Assembly (NCBI GenBank): GCA_948144175.1
Contig: CANXME010000034.1
Coordinates: 1 to 64,000 of the forward strand
Length of the DNA stretch: 64,000 nt
Origin: Closterium sp. NIES-65
Taxonomy: Eukaryota > Streptophyta > Zygnematophyceae > Desmidiales > Closteriaceae
Reading direction: 5' to 3'
Position 1 is the stretch's first letter, and each line of letters starts with the position of its first letter. Shown here piece by piece: positions 20,651 through 30,839 of this stretch. The notes beneath the pieces were generated by a model. The model had not been told where the DNA came from. It worked only from the letters and a program-made list of their open reading frames with translations, and searched no databases. The translations under genes were made by a program, and so were the position numbers.

Positions 20651-21870
20651 TGAGTGGTGCTGACCTACACGATGGGGGGCTTGACCAGTTCACTCCTGCG
20701 AGTCAGCGGGTGACCCACTGCACGTGTGCTTGGAGGAGCCGACACTTGGCCACGTTTACCCGTTGGCCGGGGTCAAGCCTGTACACACTGACTATTGAGT
20801 CTCCTCCGGTTGCTGAGTCTGGTCAGGTAGCTGCGTCGAGTCTGGTGTTTGCTGCAGCGTCTAGGTCTGGTCCTGAGTCTACGCCCTGCTCGTGTCGTTT
20901 GCTGTCCCACCAGACTCTCCTTTGGCACCACCGCCTTGGTCACCCCTCCCTGCCTCGTCTCCGAGGCATGGCCTCCCATGTTCTTGTCTCTGGTCTTCCC
21001 CGGTCCCTACCTCCCCTACCTGGGTCCTCTGCGTCGAAGGGCGACAGCGCGCCGCCCTCCACTCCTCCGAGTTTCCTCCGACAGAGGCTCCGCTGCAGAC
21101 TCTTCACATGGACGTGTGGGGCCCCGCCCGCGTCCGTGGCCAGGATCACGAGCGTTACTTCTTGTTGGTGGTTGACGACTACTCGCGTTACACCACGGTG
21201 TTCCCCTTGCGCAGCAAGGGTGATGTCACTGAGGTGTTGATGGACTGGATCCGCGCAGCTCGTCTCCAGATCAGAGAGGGTTTCGGCTCGGACTTTCCTG
21301 TTCTGTGTCTGCACTCTGACAGAGGCGGGGAGTTTTCCTGTGGCCGTCTGGGAGCCTTCTGTCGTGCACAGGGCATCCGCCAGACCTTCACGCTTCCGGC
21401 CTCTCCACAGCAAAATGGGATTGCTGAGCGCCGCATTGGCATGGTCATGGACGTTGCTCGTACGTCCATGTTCCATGCGGCTGCTCCCCATTTTCTGTGG
21501 CCGTTTGCGGTTCAGTACGCAGCGCATCAGCTCAACCTTCAGCCCAGGGTCTCCTTGCCAGAGACCTCCCCCACCTTGCGATGGACGGGGAAGGTTGGCA
21601 ATGCATCTGCGTTTCGGGTCTGGGGATCTTGGGCATTTGTCCGCGACTTGTCTGCGGACAAGTTGTCCCCCCGTGCTGTTCCCTGCGTTTTCCTTGGCTT
21701 CCCCCCTGACGCGCCTGGTTGGCAATTTTACCACCCCGCCTTGCGCCGTGTTTTGTCCTCCCAGGACATCACCTTTGACGAGTCGGTGCCTTACTACCGT
21801 CTCTTCCCCTACCGCACTGCGCCCCTCCCCCCGCCGCCGCTCTTCCTTGCGCAAGGTCCTCCCCCGGTAG
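20650..21870 (+). pseudogene. Copia-A A3 integrase
   Basis: Zinc region SHQTLLWHHRLGHPSLPRL near 20905-20970 with CVEGRQRAALHSSEFPP later. Core: LHMDVWGPARV (first Asp), LVVDDYSRYTTVFPLRSKGD, CLHSDRGGEFSCG (second Asp), SPQQNGIAERRIGMVMDVAR (Glu). C-terminal: FVRDLSADKLSPRAVPCVFL, PDAPGWQFYHP and ITFDESVPYYRLFPYRTAPL. The frame stays open from 20892 to 22463, the longest integrase-linker frame of the family here. Confidence 0.88.
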
Positions 21871-21879
21871 GTGTGTCCA

Positions 21880-23280
21880 AGGTAGACGCAGTTGAGCCTG
21901 TCGAGGTAGCTGTTGACTCTAGTGCTGCTAGGGGAGCTGAGCCTGCGTGTGCCGGGTCAGGGGGTGCTGAGCCTGGGGGTGCGGAGCCTGGGAGTGCTGA
22001 GTCTGGGGGTGTAGAGCTTGGGGGTGCTGAGCCTGGCGGTGCTGAGCCTGGGGGTGCTGAGTCTGGGGGTGCTGAGTCTGGGGGTGCTGAGCCTGGTGGT
22101 GCGGAGCCTGGAGGTGCGGAGCTTGGGGGTGCTGGGTCTGCTTCGTCGAGGCGGGAGCTACTCTCTCCGAAGGAGCTGCGCGATTGGTTTGCCCGCCGCT
22201 GGAGCCGTGCTGCAAGAGCTGGAGGTACTACTTTTGCTCCTGGTCCTGTAGGTGCTCGTACTGGAAGTACTGGAGCTGCTGGGACTGGGGGTGCTGCTGG
22301 GGCTGCTGGAGTTAGTCCTGCAGGAGGTACTGCTGGAGCTACTGGCGGTGCTGGAGCTGACGGTCGTGCTGGAGTTCGTGCTATTGGAGCTGTTGGAGTT
22401 GGAGCTGCTGGGTGTGTTCGCGCTGGTGGTTCTGCTGGCGCTGGTGCTTCTGAGGGTGCTTGAGTTGGCGCTGTTGGAGCTGGAGGTGCTGCTGGCGCTG
22501 GTACTGCCGCTGGGGGTACTGGTGCTCTCCCTTCTTGTTCTGGAGGCGCTGCGCGGCCGAGGCCGTAATTTGTTCCGCTCCTTGAGCAGGTTCTTGGTCT
22601 CCCGCCCTCTATTGGTCCTGCTCCTCCCTTAGAGTGTCCATAGCCTGTCCAGTTACGGTCACAGTTCCAGCCAGCCTCCCCCCTACCAGCTCCTTCTCCC
22701 TACACTGGTCCTACTGGAGGTCTTGCTGAGCGTTGTGAGCCTACGTCTCGTCCTGCGTTGCCTATTCATGCTGCTCGCACTAGTGGTCGTTCTCCGCGTC
22801 CGCGTCCTCCTACGGTCCCCGGCACACACCAGATGGCACTGCGTCCTTCCACTACTCCTCTGCGTGTCTCGTTGCCGTCTCCTCCAGAGTCCTCTCTTCC
22901 TACTCTTGCTAACCTGGAGTCTGACTCTCTTCGTGCTGTCTGTCCTCCTGTCACGCGTCTCCTGGCTACTCTTGTCACTGACCCTTCTTTTTAGTCCACT
23001 ACTGCGTCTGCCTTAGTTGCTGAGCTTGTTGACTTTGCTGCTCGCTGTCGTCTAGACTACGCTGCTAGTCTTGTTGCTGAGTCTGAGTTTGTCTGTCCTC
23101 CGTCCGTCGGGGGTGAGTGTGCTCTTAGCGCGGACGTCCTTGAGGACAGGCAGGAGGAGTTCTAGTGTTTTGCTGCTGCTTTGCCTCATCTTGTGTCCAC
23201 GGTGATTGCCCCTGAGGGAGACCCGGATGCACCAGACATCCTGACTCCTCGATCGTACGCTCAGGCAATCGCAGTCAGCC
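21880..23280 (+). pseudogene. Copia-A A3 linker with GGAEP repeats
   Basis: SKVDAVEPVEVAVDSSAARG leads into GGAEPGGAEPGSAESGG repeats (21950-22130), the conserved SSRRELLSPKELRDWFARRW helix, a Gly/Ala-rich zone (22210-22540) and a Pro-rich zone. Then follow SFESTAASALVAELVDFAA-like and CPPSVGGECAL sequences shared with other copies. The conserved islands between repeats argue that the linker is translated as part of the polyprotein. Confidence 0.75.
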
Positions 23281-24794
23281 ATGGACGCAGAGATGGCTTC
23301 CTGGAAGTCCACAGGCACCTACGTTGACGAGGTTCCCCCACCTGGGGCGAACATCGTCACTGGCATGTGGATTTTCAGGGTGAAGCGGCCGCCAGGTTCT
23401 TCGCCTGTCTTCAAGGCGCAATACGTGGCTCGAGGCTTCAGTCATCGGCAGGGAGTTGACTACTTTCAGACCTTCTCTCCCACCCCGAAGATGACCACTC
23501 TTCTGGTGGTGCTGCACATAGCCGCTCAGCGTGACTACCAGCTTCACTCTCTTGACTTCAGCACAGCTTTCCTGCAGGGCAGCCAGCACGAGAAGATCTG
23601 GCTGCGCCGCCCACGTGGCTTCACTGGGTCGTTTCCTACTGGTACCCAGTGGAGCCTCCGGCGGCCAGTCTACGGTCTCCGCCAGGCGCCCCGTGAGTGG
23701 CACGACACACTGAGGACTACACTTGCGGCTCTTGGGTTTGCTCTGTCTACTGCCAACCCGTCGCTGTTTGTGCGCACCGACACCTCTTTGCCGCCGTTCT
23801 ACATCCTCGTGTACGTCGACGACTTGGTCTTTGCCACTGCTGATACTGCTGGACTCGCCCACGTGAAGTCCGAGCTGCAGAAGAGACACACGTGCACAGA
23901 CCTGGGTGAACTGCGCACCTACCTTGGCTTGGAGATCACCCGGGACAGAGCACAGCGCACCATTACCCTGACTCAGTCACACATGGTGCAGCAGGTCCTT
24001 TAGCGCTTCGACTTCACGTACTCCTCGCCTCAGGCCACTCCTCTGTCTACTCGCCTCTCGCTCTCAGCTCTGCCTTCGCATGAGTCCGTAGAGCCGAGTG
24101 GCCCGTACCCAGAGCTTGTTGGCTGCCTCATGTACCTGATGACCTACACACGACCTGACCTAGCATACCCTCTTAGCATCTTGGCACGCTATGTTGATCC
24201 TGGGAGACACCGACCAGAGCACATGGCTGCAGCGAAGAGGGTGTTGCGCTACTTGTGCAGTACGTCGGGCATGGGGCTAGTGCTTGGAGGGCGACGTCCA
24301 GTGGTCCTCATAGGTCACGCAGACGCTTCTTGGGCTGACGACCAGGCTACGCAGTGGTCTTCACAGGGTTACACCTTCAGCCTTGGCTCCGGCTCTGTTT
24401 CGTGGCGATCTACCCGCTTGTCTTCTGTTCTAGGCCCCAGCTGTGAGGCTGAGATCTACGCGGGGGCCATGGCTGCACAAGAGCTACGCTGGCTCACCTA
24501 CCTGCTGACTGACCTAGGAGAGCCGTCCTGTCTCCTCCAGCTCTATACGTAGACAACAAGGCCATGCTGGCCTTGTGTCGGGAGCACAGACTTGAGCACA
24601 GAATGAAGCATATTGCTCTTCGCTGCTTCCTTGCTCGTGAGCTGCAGCAGCGTGGTCAGCTGCGCCTTGCTTACGTGGCCTCTGAGGCCAACACTGCTGA
24701 TATCTTTACCAAGGCACTTCCGCCTTGTAATCATCAGCGCTTCTGTACGATGCTAGGTCTTGTGCCTACTTGGCCTCACTTGCTCACTTCTTGA
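23281..24794 (+). pseudogene. Copia-A A3 reverse transcriptase and RNase H
   Basis: RT: MDAEMASWKSTGTYVDEVPP, GANIVTGMWIFRVKRPPGS, YVARGFSHRQGVDYFQTFSP, LHSLDFSTAFLQGS, YGLRQAPREWHDTLRTTLAA, LVYVDDLVFATADTA and DLGELRTYLGLEITRD. RNase H (24130-24794): GHADASWADDQATQWSSQGY, SWRSTRLSSVLGPSCEAEIY, MAAQELRWLTYLLTDLGE and VASEANTADIFTKALPP, ending LVPTWPHLLTS. The C-terminal end at 24794 is the same as in A2, which fixes the stop. Broken in a few places. Confidence 0.88.
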
Positions 24795-24991
24795 CCTTGC
24801 TTGTACTGTGATCTTTCTATACCTGCACTTGCTTGTTTACCTTTATATATGATCTTGCATGTGAACTGGCCTTGTGGCCTTGCTCTTGTGCTCGGACTAT
24901 GTGGTGACGTTGTGATCCACCCTGAGCTTGCTTTGCTTTGCTTGACTGGTCTTGTGACCTCTTGTTCTCCCCCACTTTGACTATGGGGGTG

Positions 24992-25119
24992 TGTGAAACT
25001 CATATGCTATAGTCTGTGTAGGCTGTAGTGGGGTAGACAATATGGGGTACAACACTTTTAGGTTTTCCTACTTGTACCCACCTGCTTTCTAGTTCATTCA
25101 TTCCTTCCTCATTTCTTCA
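24992..25119 (+). repeat. 3' LTR of copia-A copy A3
   Basis: 128 bp, three differences from 17880-18007. Preceded by CCCCCACTTTGACTATGGGGGTG, the polypurine tract also found before the N1 right LTR. Confidence 0.88.
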
Positions 25120-25619
25120 TAGTCCTCTCCCTCCCTAGTCTTCTCGCTAGCAGCTATTGCTACTTTTGAGAAGATAGACATCCCTGCTGCCTTTTGCCAC
25201 TGTCACCCGCCTCTAGCTACCTTGTCTCCAGCTGGGACTGCCAGATCCAGCTGGCTTCTGGGAGCTTGCCTGCACACACACGGAAACAAACACACATTCA
25301 AACGAACACTCATCCAAGTGCCTGTGGTAACCGCCCTGCCTCCGCTGCCACTGCCCTGTGCTGTAATTCGCACTTGAGTCCACGTCCTTCTCACGCCTGT
25401 CCCGCCCTGCCTGCTTCCCATGCCTTCCCCGACCCTTCGCTTCGGCAGACATCCCCAACCCCCAAGTCTCTCAAGCTCCCTTCCCTACCCCAACCGCCGC
25501 TTGACCCTTCGCTCCTCATCCTTGGCACTGCCTGGCTCACTATTTACAATATGTACACTTTGTACATTCCACCCTTGCTCTCCTTGCCTTACTCTTCACA
25601 TACATATAAATGTGACAGC
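25120..25619. other. Unassigned DNA between A3 and element M
   Basis: About 500 bp, C-rich on the + strand, with a CACACACACGG run near 25271 and a short AT-rich zone (25540-25615). No coding signal in either strand that stands up. It was contiguous with 17686-17879 before A3 landed. It may be the only host DNA in the window, or a part of M or G2 that I cannot place. Confidence 0.4.
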
Positions 25620-25870
25620 TGTCGGATCCTCACCACTCCCTTCTGCCTTTGCAGTCCTTGCTCCTTAGGCTTCCTCCCTCTCTCCCAGTACCACCTTCTC
25701 CTAGTATCACTCTTGCTCTCGTGCTTCCCTCCCTCCCTTTGTCATTGGTGCTCTCGTGCTTCCCTCCCTCCCCTTGTCACCCGTGCTCTCGTGCTTCCCT
25801 CCCTCCCCTTGTCACTGGTGCTCTCGTGCTTCCCTCCCTCCCCTTGTCACTGGTGCTCTTGATGCACTCA
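25620..25870 (-). repeat. 3' LTR of element M
   Basis: TGTCGGATCC...GATGCACTCA, 251 bp. Its right edge adjoins a purine tract on the coding strand (CATGGGAGGGGGCAGGAG), as expected for a 3' LTR. It shares both edges with the solo copy at 17501-17681. Boundaries are inferred from these two facts. Confidence 0.6.
25715..25861. repeat. 35-bp minisatellite inside the M LTR
   Basis: Unit GCTCTCGTGCTTCCCTCCCT continuing with CCCCTTGTCACTGGT. Units start at 25715, 25750, 25785, 25820 and partly 25855. The solo LTR has only about two units (17595 and 17631). Confidence 0.85.
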
Positions 25871-25979
25871 CTCCTGCCCCCTCCCATGACCAGCTACTGC
25901 TGTCCTCGCCCTGGTCATGGGACCAGCATATGCCTGCGCCTTCTTAGCCTTCCTAGCCACGTTAGTCACATGATCCATG

Positions 25980-27250
25980 ACTCGCTTGCCTCCCTCCTCT
26001 AGCACCAATACTCCTGATTCCCGCACCTCCTTCACAGTCCACCTCTACTGGGACACGCTGAGGTCCAATCCATCCTTCTTTGCTCGCCGCACATACACTT
26101 CCTGCCCCACGTCCACTCTTTGCTCTCCTCCTTGCATCTTCTCCAGCTGTCGCTGGCAATAGCGGTGAATGTCCCGTAGCTTTTCCACCTTCAGGTTCTC
26201 CATTGCGGCCGGCAGCATCTTCTTGAGGTATACAGTGCGCGCATCTGCCAGCGCCACCCACTTCTCTGCTGTCCCTGCTGAGACGCTCTCGGTGAGCAGC
26301 CTGGGTGCTCACCCAGGCAGTATCGGCTGCTTCCCAAACAGTAAGTAGTAGGGCGACACATCCTTGAGGGCCGCCTGCTTGCTGAACCTGTACCCAGGGC
26401 AACTTCTTGTCCCAGTCCCCCTTGTGTGCCTCTCCATACACTCTCAGGCCCTTCTTCACTGTCTGAACCAATCTCTCAGTCAGCCCATCAGCCTGTGGGT
26501 GGTATCGCGAGGTGGTGCGGTGCTAGATCCCGTTGGAGGCCAGCAGCTCCTCGAATTCTCCCTGCAACTCTGTCCCCTGATCCGTTAGTACCTCTCCGCA
26601 TGCCCCACATCGCGTCAGCACCATTTCCTTGAGCGCCTCCGCCACTGCTGCTGCGGTCTTGCTCACCAGTGCTCGTGCCTCTGCCCACTTGCTCACATGC
26701 TTGATCATGAGCACAGTGTACCTCCTTCCCCTCTTGGACACCGGAAGCTCCCCTGCTATGTCTAGTGACCAGCGGTACCCTAGCTCCACGATCGCCAACG
26801 GCTGCAGCTCCGCTCGACTCCTCAGCAATGTTGCCTTCTTCCTGCAACAGAGTTCGCACTTCTCCACCCACTCCTTCACCTCCTTCCTCATTCCTGCCCA
26901 CCACCAGGCGGTATGCAGCAGCTGTACTGTGCGCAGCGGGCCGAAGTGCCCCATCTTGTCGTGCACCTCCTTGATGATCGCTGCTCGCTCCGCTGGCTCT
27001 GGCACTCGCTTCCACCCCTCCTTCGTCCGTAACTGCACCTGCCCCTGGTACCACCTGTAGTGTTGCCCCCTTGCCCTGGCTTTGCTTCTTGCTCCCCCAT
27101 CCTCACCTGTCTCCCCCTTGATCCAAGCGAGGGTCTCCTCATCTTGCCACACGTCCGCCGCCTTTCCCCTTGGTTCTCCTTCTGCCCCCTTTTCCTTGAC
27201 CATTGCTGTCAAGGCCGCGGCTGGCTGCTCCTTCTCTGGATCACCTTGCT
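25980..27250 (-). pseudogene. Element M integrase
   Basis: The HHCC zinc domain is visible (EVHDKMGHFG, then LLHTAWWWAG and KCELCCRKKA, about 26830-26980). The core has RWSLDIAGELPVSK and VLMIKHVSKWAEARAL, then VLTDQGTELQGEFEELL. The C-terminal region (26045-26260) has LKVEKLRDIHRYCQRQLEKM and GQEVYVRRAK, like the SH3-type tail of Ty3 integrases. No chromodomain was recognised. Broken. Confidence 0.82.
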
Positions 27251-27329
27251 CTTTCTCTCTGGGGGGGTTGCGCGAGAGCCCATATACGTGTTGCATGGTC
27301 TTGCCAGGGCGATTCTTCACTATGAAATT

Positions 27330-27707
27330 TTACTCTTGCAGCTTCATTGCCCATCGCGCGTTCCGCCCTGTCAGCACTTGGTTCTGCATTAGCCACAGTA
27401 AGGGCTGATGATCTGTCACCAATGTGAAGTGCCTCCCTTGTAGGTACACCCGAAAGTGCCCCACCACCCAAACTGCCACCAGTCCTTCTCCCTCGTAGGA
27501 TGAGTAGTTAGCCTCTGCAGGGTTGCATGTCTTGCTAGCAAATGCCACCACCTTTTCCTGCCTTGCCTCCATCTGACTCAGCACTGCCCCCATTCCCACG
27601 CTGCTCCAATCTGTGTATAGCACAAAGGGTGTCTTCCTGTCTGGCAGTTTCAGCACTGCTCCCGCCTTCACCGCCTCCATCAGCCCCTTCAGTGCCGCTT
27701 CCTGCAC
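27330..27707 (-). pseudogene. Element M RNase H
   Basis: Ty3-type RNase H: PFVLYTDWSSVGMGAVLSQM with the first catalytic Asp, KVVAFASKTCNPAEANYSSY, EGEGLVAVWVVGHFRVYLQG and FTLVTDHQPLLWLMQ. It follows RT directly, as in all Ty3/gypsy elements. Confidence 0.87.
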
Positions 27708-27716
27708 CTCCTCCCA

Positions 27717-28868
27717 CTACCATTTCTGATCCTCTCTCAGCAGCTTGTTCAGCGGCGCCGCTTGCTTGCTGAAGTCAGGAATGAACTTCCTGTAGTAGTT
27801 CAAAAACCCTAGTAGTGCTCTCAGCCCACTCCTATCCTTCGGGCGCTCCACCCTATCCAGCACCTTGACCTTCACCTTCTGTATGCTCAGCTCTCCCCTG
27901 GCCACTTCAAACCCCAGGTAGGCCACGCTGCTATGTCCGAAGCGGCACTTGCCTAGATGACACGTTAGTCCTGCCGCCTGAATGGCTGCCAATGTAGTTT
28001 CAATGTCCTCCACATGCTTCTCGTTGTCCGCACTAAAGATGATGACATCATCTATATAGCAGGCCGCTCCCTTCACCTCCCTCTGCACCGTTTCCATCAC
28101 CCTCTGAAAGACTGCTGAGGCATTCCTCAATTTGAACGGCATGAAGTTCCATTCATAGAGTCCGTCCGGGCCGTAAAATGCCGTCTTCTTCTTGTCCTCT
28201 TCTGCTATTGGGATTTGATTAAAGCCCTGCCTTAGGTCCAGCGTTGAGAACACCCAGCTACCGTGCAGCTGGTCGAATATCTCCTCCGCCATGGGCATCG
28301 GGTAGCGGTCTGTGGCTGTTACTTTGTTTGAATCCTGGTAATCCCCACACATCCTCCTAGACAGCACCATTCCCATTAGGTCTGTTCTCGCGGCCACCAC
28401 AGTCGCTGCTGCGTAGTCTGACGCCGACCTGCGAATTAATCCCGCGGCCAACAGTTCTTGACATTTTGCCGTGCACACCTCTATATCCTGCGGGCTCATC
28501 CTCCTCCGCCTCTGATACACCGGTACTTCGCTCGTCAGCGGCAGGCGCATGGTGCTCATCGTGCACTTCCCCAGTTCTTGTAGGTTATGAGCAAAGACGT
28601 TCGCGTATTGCCTTAGCACTGCCTCCACTTTTATCGCCGCTGTCCCTTGTAGGGCCGCACCGATGTTCCATGTGTGATGCCTCTCCTCCCCTCCTGCTGC
28701 TTCCTGCCCTCCTCTCGCTGCTGCTGCTCGGGGTGTTGGTCCACCGTCTCTGTCCGCCTGCTCGCCTCCTACCTCTTCTCTCTCTAGGGCCTCGTTCGAG
28801 TCTGCTGCCTGCCTCTCCTCATTCTCATTCAGCAGCGCCACGTATGCTCTGCTCGGGCCCAAGAACAC
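27717..28868 (-). pseudogene. Element M reverse transcriptase
   Basis: An open stretch of 383 residues. Positions: SEVPVYQRRRRMSPQDIEVC (about 120), YAAATVVAARTDLMG (about 165), DRYPMPMAEEIFDQLHGSWV and FSTLDLRQGFNQIPIAEEDK (about 200-230), FMPFKLRNASAVFQRVMETV, ACYIDDVIIFSADNEKHVED with the YIDD active site (about 285), then YLGFEVARGELSIQKVKV and LRALLGFLNYYRKFIPDFSK. The N-terminal 100 residues are acidic and not recognised. Confidence 0.9.
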
Positions 28869-29262
28869 TTTGTCGGTGTCTGAAATCTATCTCTCTGTAG
28901 GATCCTCCATGCCCTCACTGTCCCAGTCCATTTCTGGTTTCCCCCCACTCCTCTGATTCCTCTTCTTCCTCTCCTTGATCTGGATAACTTCCTGGGATTC
29001 CGTTCCTATCATCCAACACCCTGTCCATTCTCTTCTCTTGCGGTACTTCCCTTCACCTCTCTTCCCATGCCTCCTCCTCTAGGTGTGCCAACAGTATCTT
29101 GGACTCCTGCCTCTTTATCTCATCCTGCTCCATCCTTGGGTCGGCCCTCTCCGCATGATCCCTTCTCCTCTCCAGGCGCTGCTTCTCTAGGTGTCAGTTC
29201 ATCACTCCTACTAGCCAGTGCAGCGCGTTGAGATCCATAGCGTTGCCTAGTGCTCTCCTGCG
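28869..29262 (-). other. Spacer between methyltransferase and RT in element M
   Basis: About 390 bp in the pol region that I cannot assign to a domain. It is rich in Glu/Arg codons on the minus strand. It is probably translated linker; no motif seen. Confidence 0.5.
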
Positions 29263-30168
29263 CTATCGCTCAGTCACCTCGCTACTCGCCATGGCTCCTG
29301 CCATAAATCCCATTGCTAGCTTGCGTTCCAAAGCTGTTGGTTCCTCCCAAACTCCCTTCAGTCTGTCAAACACCATCCCTGGACCTTCTCTGCCGTCTTC
29401 TATCTTGAACCCCCTTGCCTGCTCATGCGCCACCAGCGTGGGCCATGCCTGTCGAGGCTTCCCCACCCTATTGCACGGGAATTGTGTCTCATGATCAGGA
29501 TGCCTCACCGGCGCCGGGATTCTTGCCAGTTCCAGAATGTCCTGCACCAGGCGCGCGCGCGGCCGTTCCATCAGTGAGAGTCCGTACTACAGCGCCGCCT
29601 CTGTTACGACGTTTTGCCAATACCTGCACGGCCTGTGCGCCCTGCTACTGTTCTGCGCCGCATCCCACGCCACTCCTGCCCCCAGCTCTGCCCTGATCTC
29701 TTCTTCTGCACTCTTCACATCTTCCCGCATATCGTCCCGCGTGTCCACGTTTTCTACTATGTATGCCACTTCTCCCTGTTTCCTCTTGACCATCTTCAGT
29801 ATGCGTACTAATTCCCTGAACAGTCCGCTTCTAGGGTCCTCCATCCCTCTTCCTTGCCCGGCCCTGGACAGGCCTTGGCATTCCCACCCAGCTATCACTA
29901 GATCCACGTGCCCCCAGTGTGCCAACGCATCCTCCTTCACATCCTCTACCCGATGGCATACCCATTCAGCCCCTTTCTGCACGGCAGTCGCATACAGCTG
30001 TAAGGGGTACCTCTCCTCCAGTTTCTTGATGTGATGCCACGCCATGCGGTCTGCTGCCTCATCGTTCTCTACGTAGATATATTTTGCTACCCTTAGTCCC
30101 GCCTTTAGCACTGCCTTCAGCCCGGTGCAGATGCCCGCAAACAAATCCAGCAGTACTATTGGCCTCTG
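29263..30168 (-). pseudogene. C5 cytosine DNA methyltransferase domain inside element M
   Basis: The stretch 29587-30468 starts with the end of the retropepsin and then, from about its residue 100, shows C5-methyltransferase motifs in the usual order. Motif I: VLLDLFAGICTGLKAVLKAG (AdoMet binding). Motif II-like: IYVENDEAADRMAWHHI. Motif IV: HVDLVIAGWECQGLSRAG, with the catalytic Cys in ECQG. Motif VI: AYIVENVD, with the Glu of ENV. Motif VIII-like: NSSRAHRPCRYWQNV. The segment 29263-29571 has RQAWPTLVAHEQARGF and EPTALERKLAMGFMAGAMAS, like the C-terminal part of DNMT3/DRM-type enzymes. The region is interrupted at least once. The enzyme class moves a methyl group from AdoMet to cytosine C5 in DNA. 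The subclass is my inference from the motif VIII and C-terminal words; phage-type or host-derived origins are both possible. Confidence 0.82.
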
Positions 30169-30419
30169 GAGCACGCTCCCATCTAAGTGCAGTTCCTTCA
30201 GTGGCTTGCTTTCTCCCCACTGCTGACGGTACCTGTCTCTATGCCTCCGCTCTTCATCCAGTTCTTCCCAGCTGAGTATCCCTAGCTCCTCTTCTACTGT
30301 CCGAACCTCCGCCTGGTACGCCTCTCGGGGTTCTCGTTGGATGAATCTGACGGGCAGCTCTGCCACTGGCCTGCTCTTCTCCCAATATTCCACTCGGTAT
30401 GTAAGTCTCTCTTCCCACA

Positions 30420-30775
30420 TGCATATGGTGGCGCCAATGCTGTACAGGAACTCCACTCCCAATAACAAGTCCTAATCCTCAGAGGGCGAAACTCCGCACT
30501 ACAGCTTCACCGAACATTCCTCTGGGCTTCCCTGCCACATGAAGAGCTTCACCGTACTCCTGGTCTTTGGCATCCACTTCGTACCTCCTCCCTCTGCTGT
30601 CATCAACAGCAACCCTTCTTCGATCTGCCGCTCGGGGCGGTCCACCTGCAGCTGCTGCGCGAGCCTCCTCCCAATCAACACTGGATGCGCCCCGGTGTCT
30701 ATGATTGCTTGCTTTACTGAAACGCCTCCCGCTGTTAAGTACCCCTTTTCTGCCACTAGTACCGATGCTGCATAG
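30420..30775 (-). pseudogene. Element M retropepsin
   Basis: AIIDTGAHPVLIGRRLAQQL carries the DTG active site of a clan AA protease, with LSYAASVLVAEKGYL before it. The C-terminal LLGVEFLYSIGATI, an ILG/LLG-type flap-end motif, lies at about 30430-30470 just before the methyltransferase. Confidence 0.8.
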
Positions 30776-30839
30776 CTGAGGCGCTCCAGTGGATGGCGGA
30801 GCGGGGGATGCAAGTCCTCCTCTGTTTCTGCCCTTCTCC

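Larger units (their letters stand above)
17880..25119 (+). mobile_element. Copia-A copy A3, complete-ended
   Basis: A 7240-bp Ty1/copia element, the only family-A copy here on the + strand, with LTRs 17880-18007 and 24992-25119. They differ at three of 128 positions by eye, so it is probably the youngest copy. Primer-binding site at 18010, polypurine tract CTATGGGGGTG just before 24992. Flanks carry AGTCCT at 17874-17879 and 25121-25126, an imperfectly placed target duplication. Order: leader array, gag, protease, integrase, linker, RT, RNase H. Broken in several places, although the integrase-linker region is open for over 500 residues. Confidence 0.9.

Noticed and set aside
25630-25870. Leu/Pro/Ser-rich open frames in the 35-bp repeat
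   Set aside because: Repeat-driven, with no conserved start and no domain; the position is an LTR.
29587-30468. The methyltransferase as a free host gene
   Set aside because: It is on the same strand as, and directly follows, the retropepsin end, and RT follows it. The reading starts in protease sequence with no ATG of its own, so it is part of the element.
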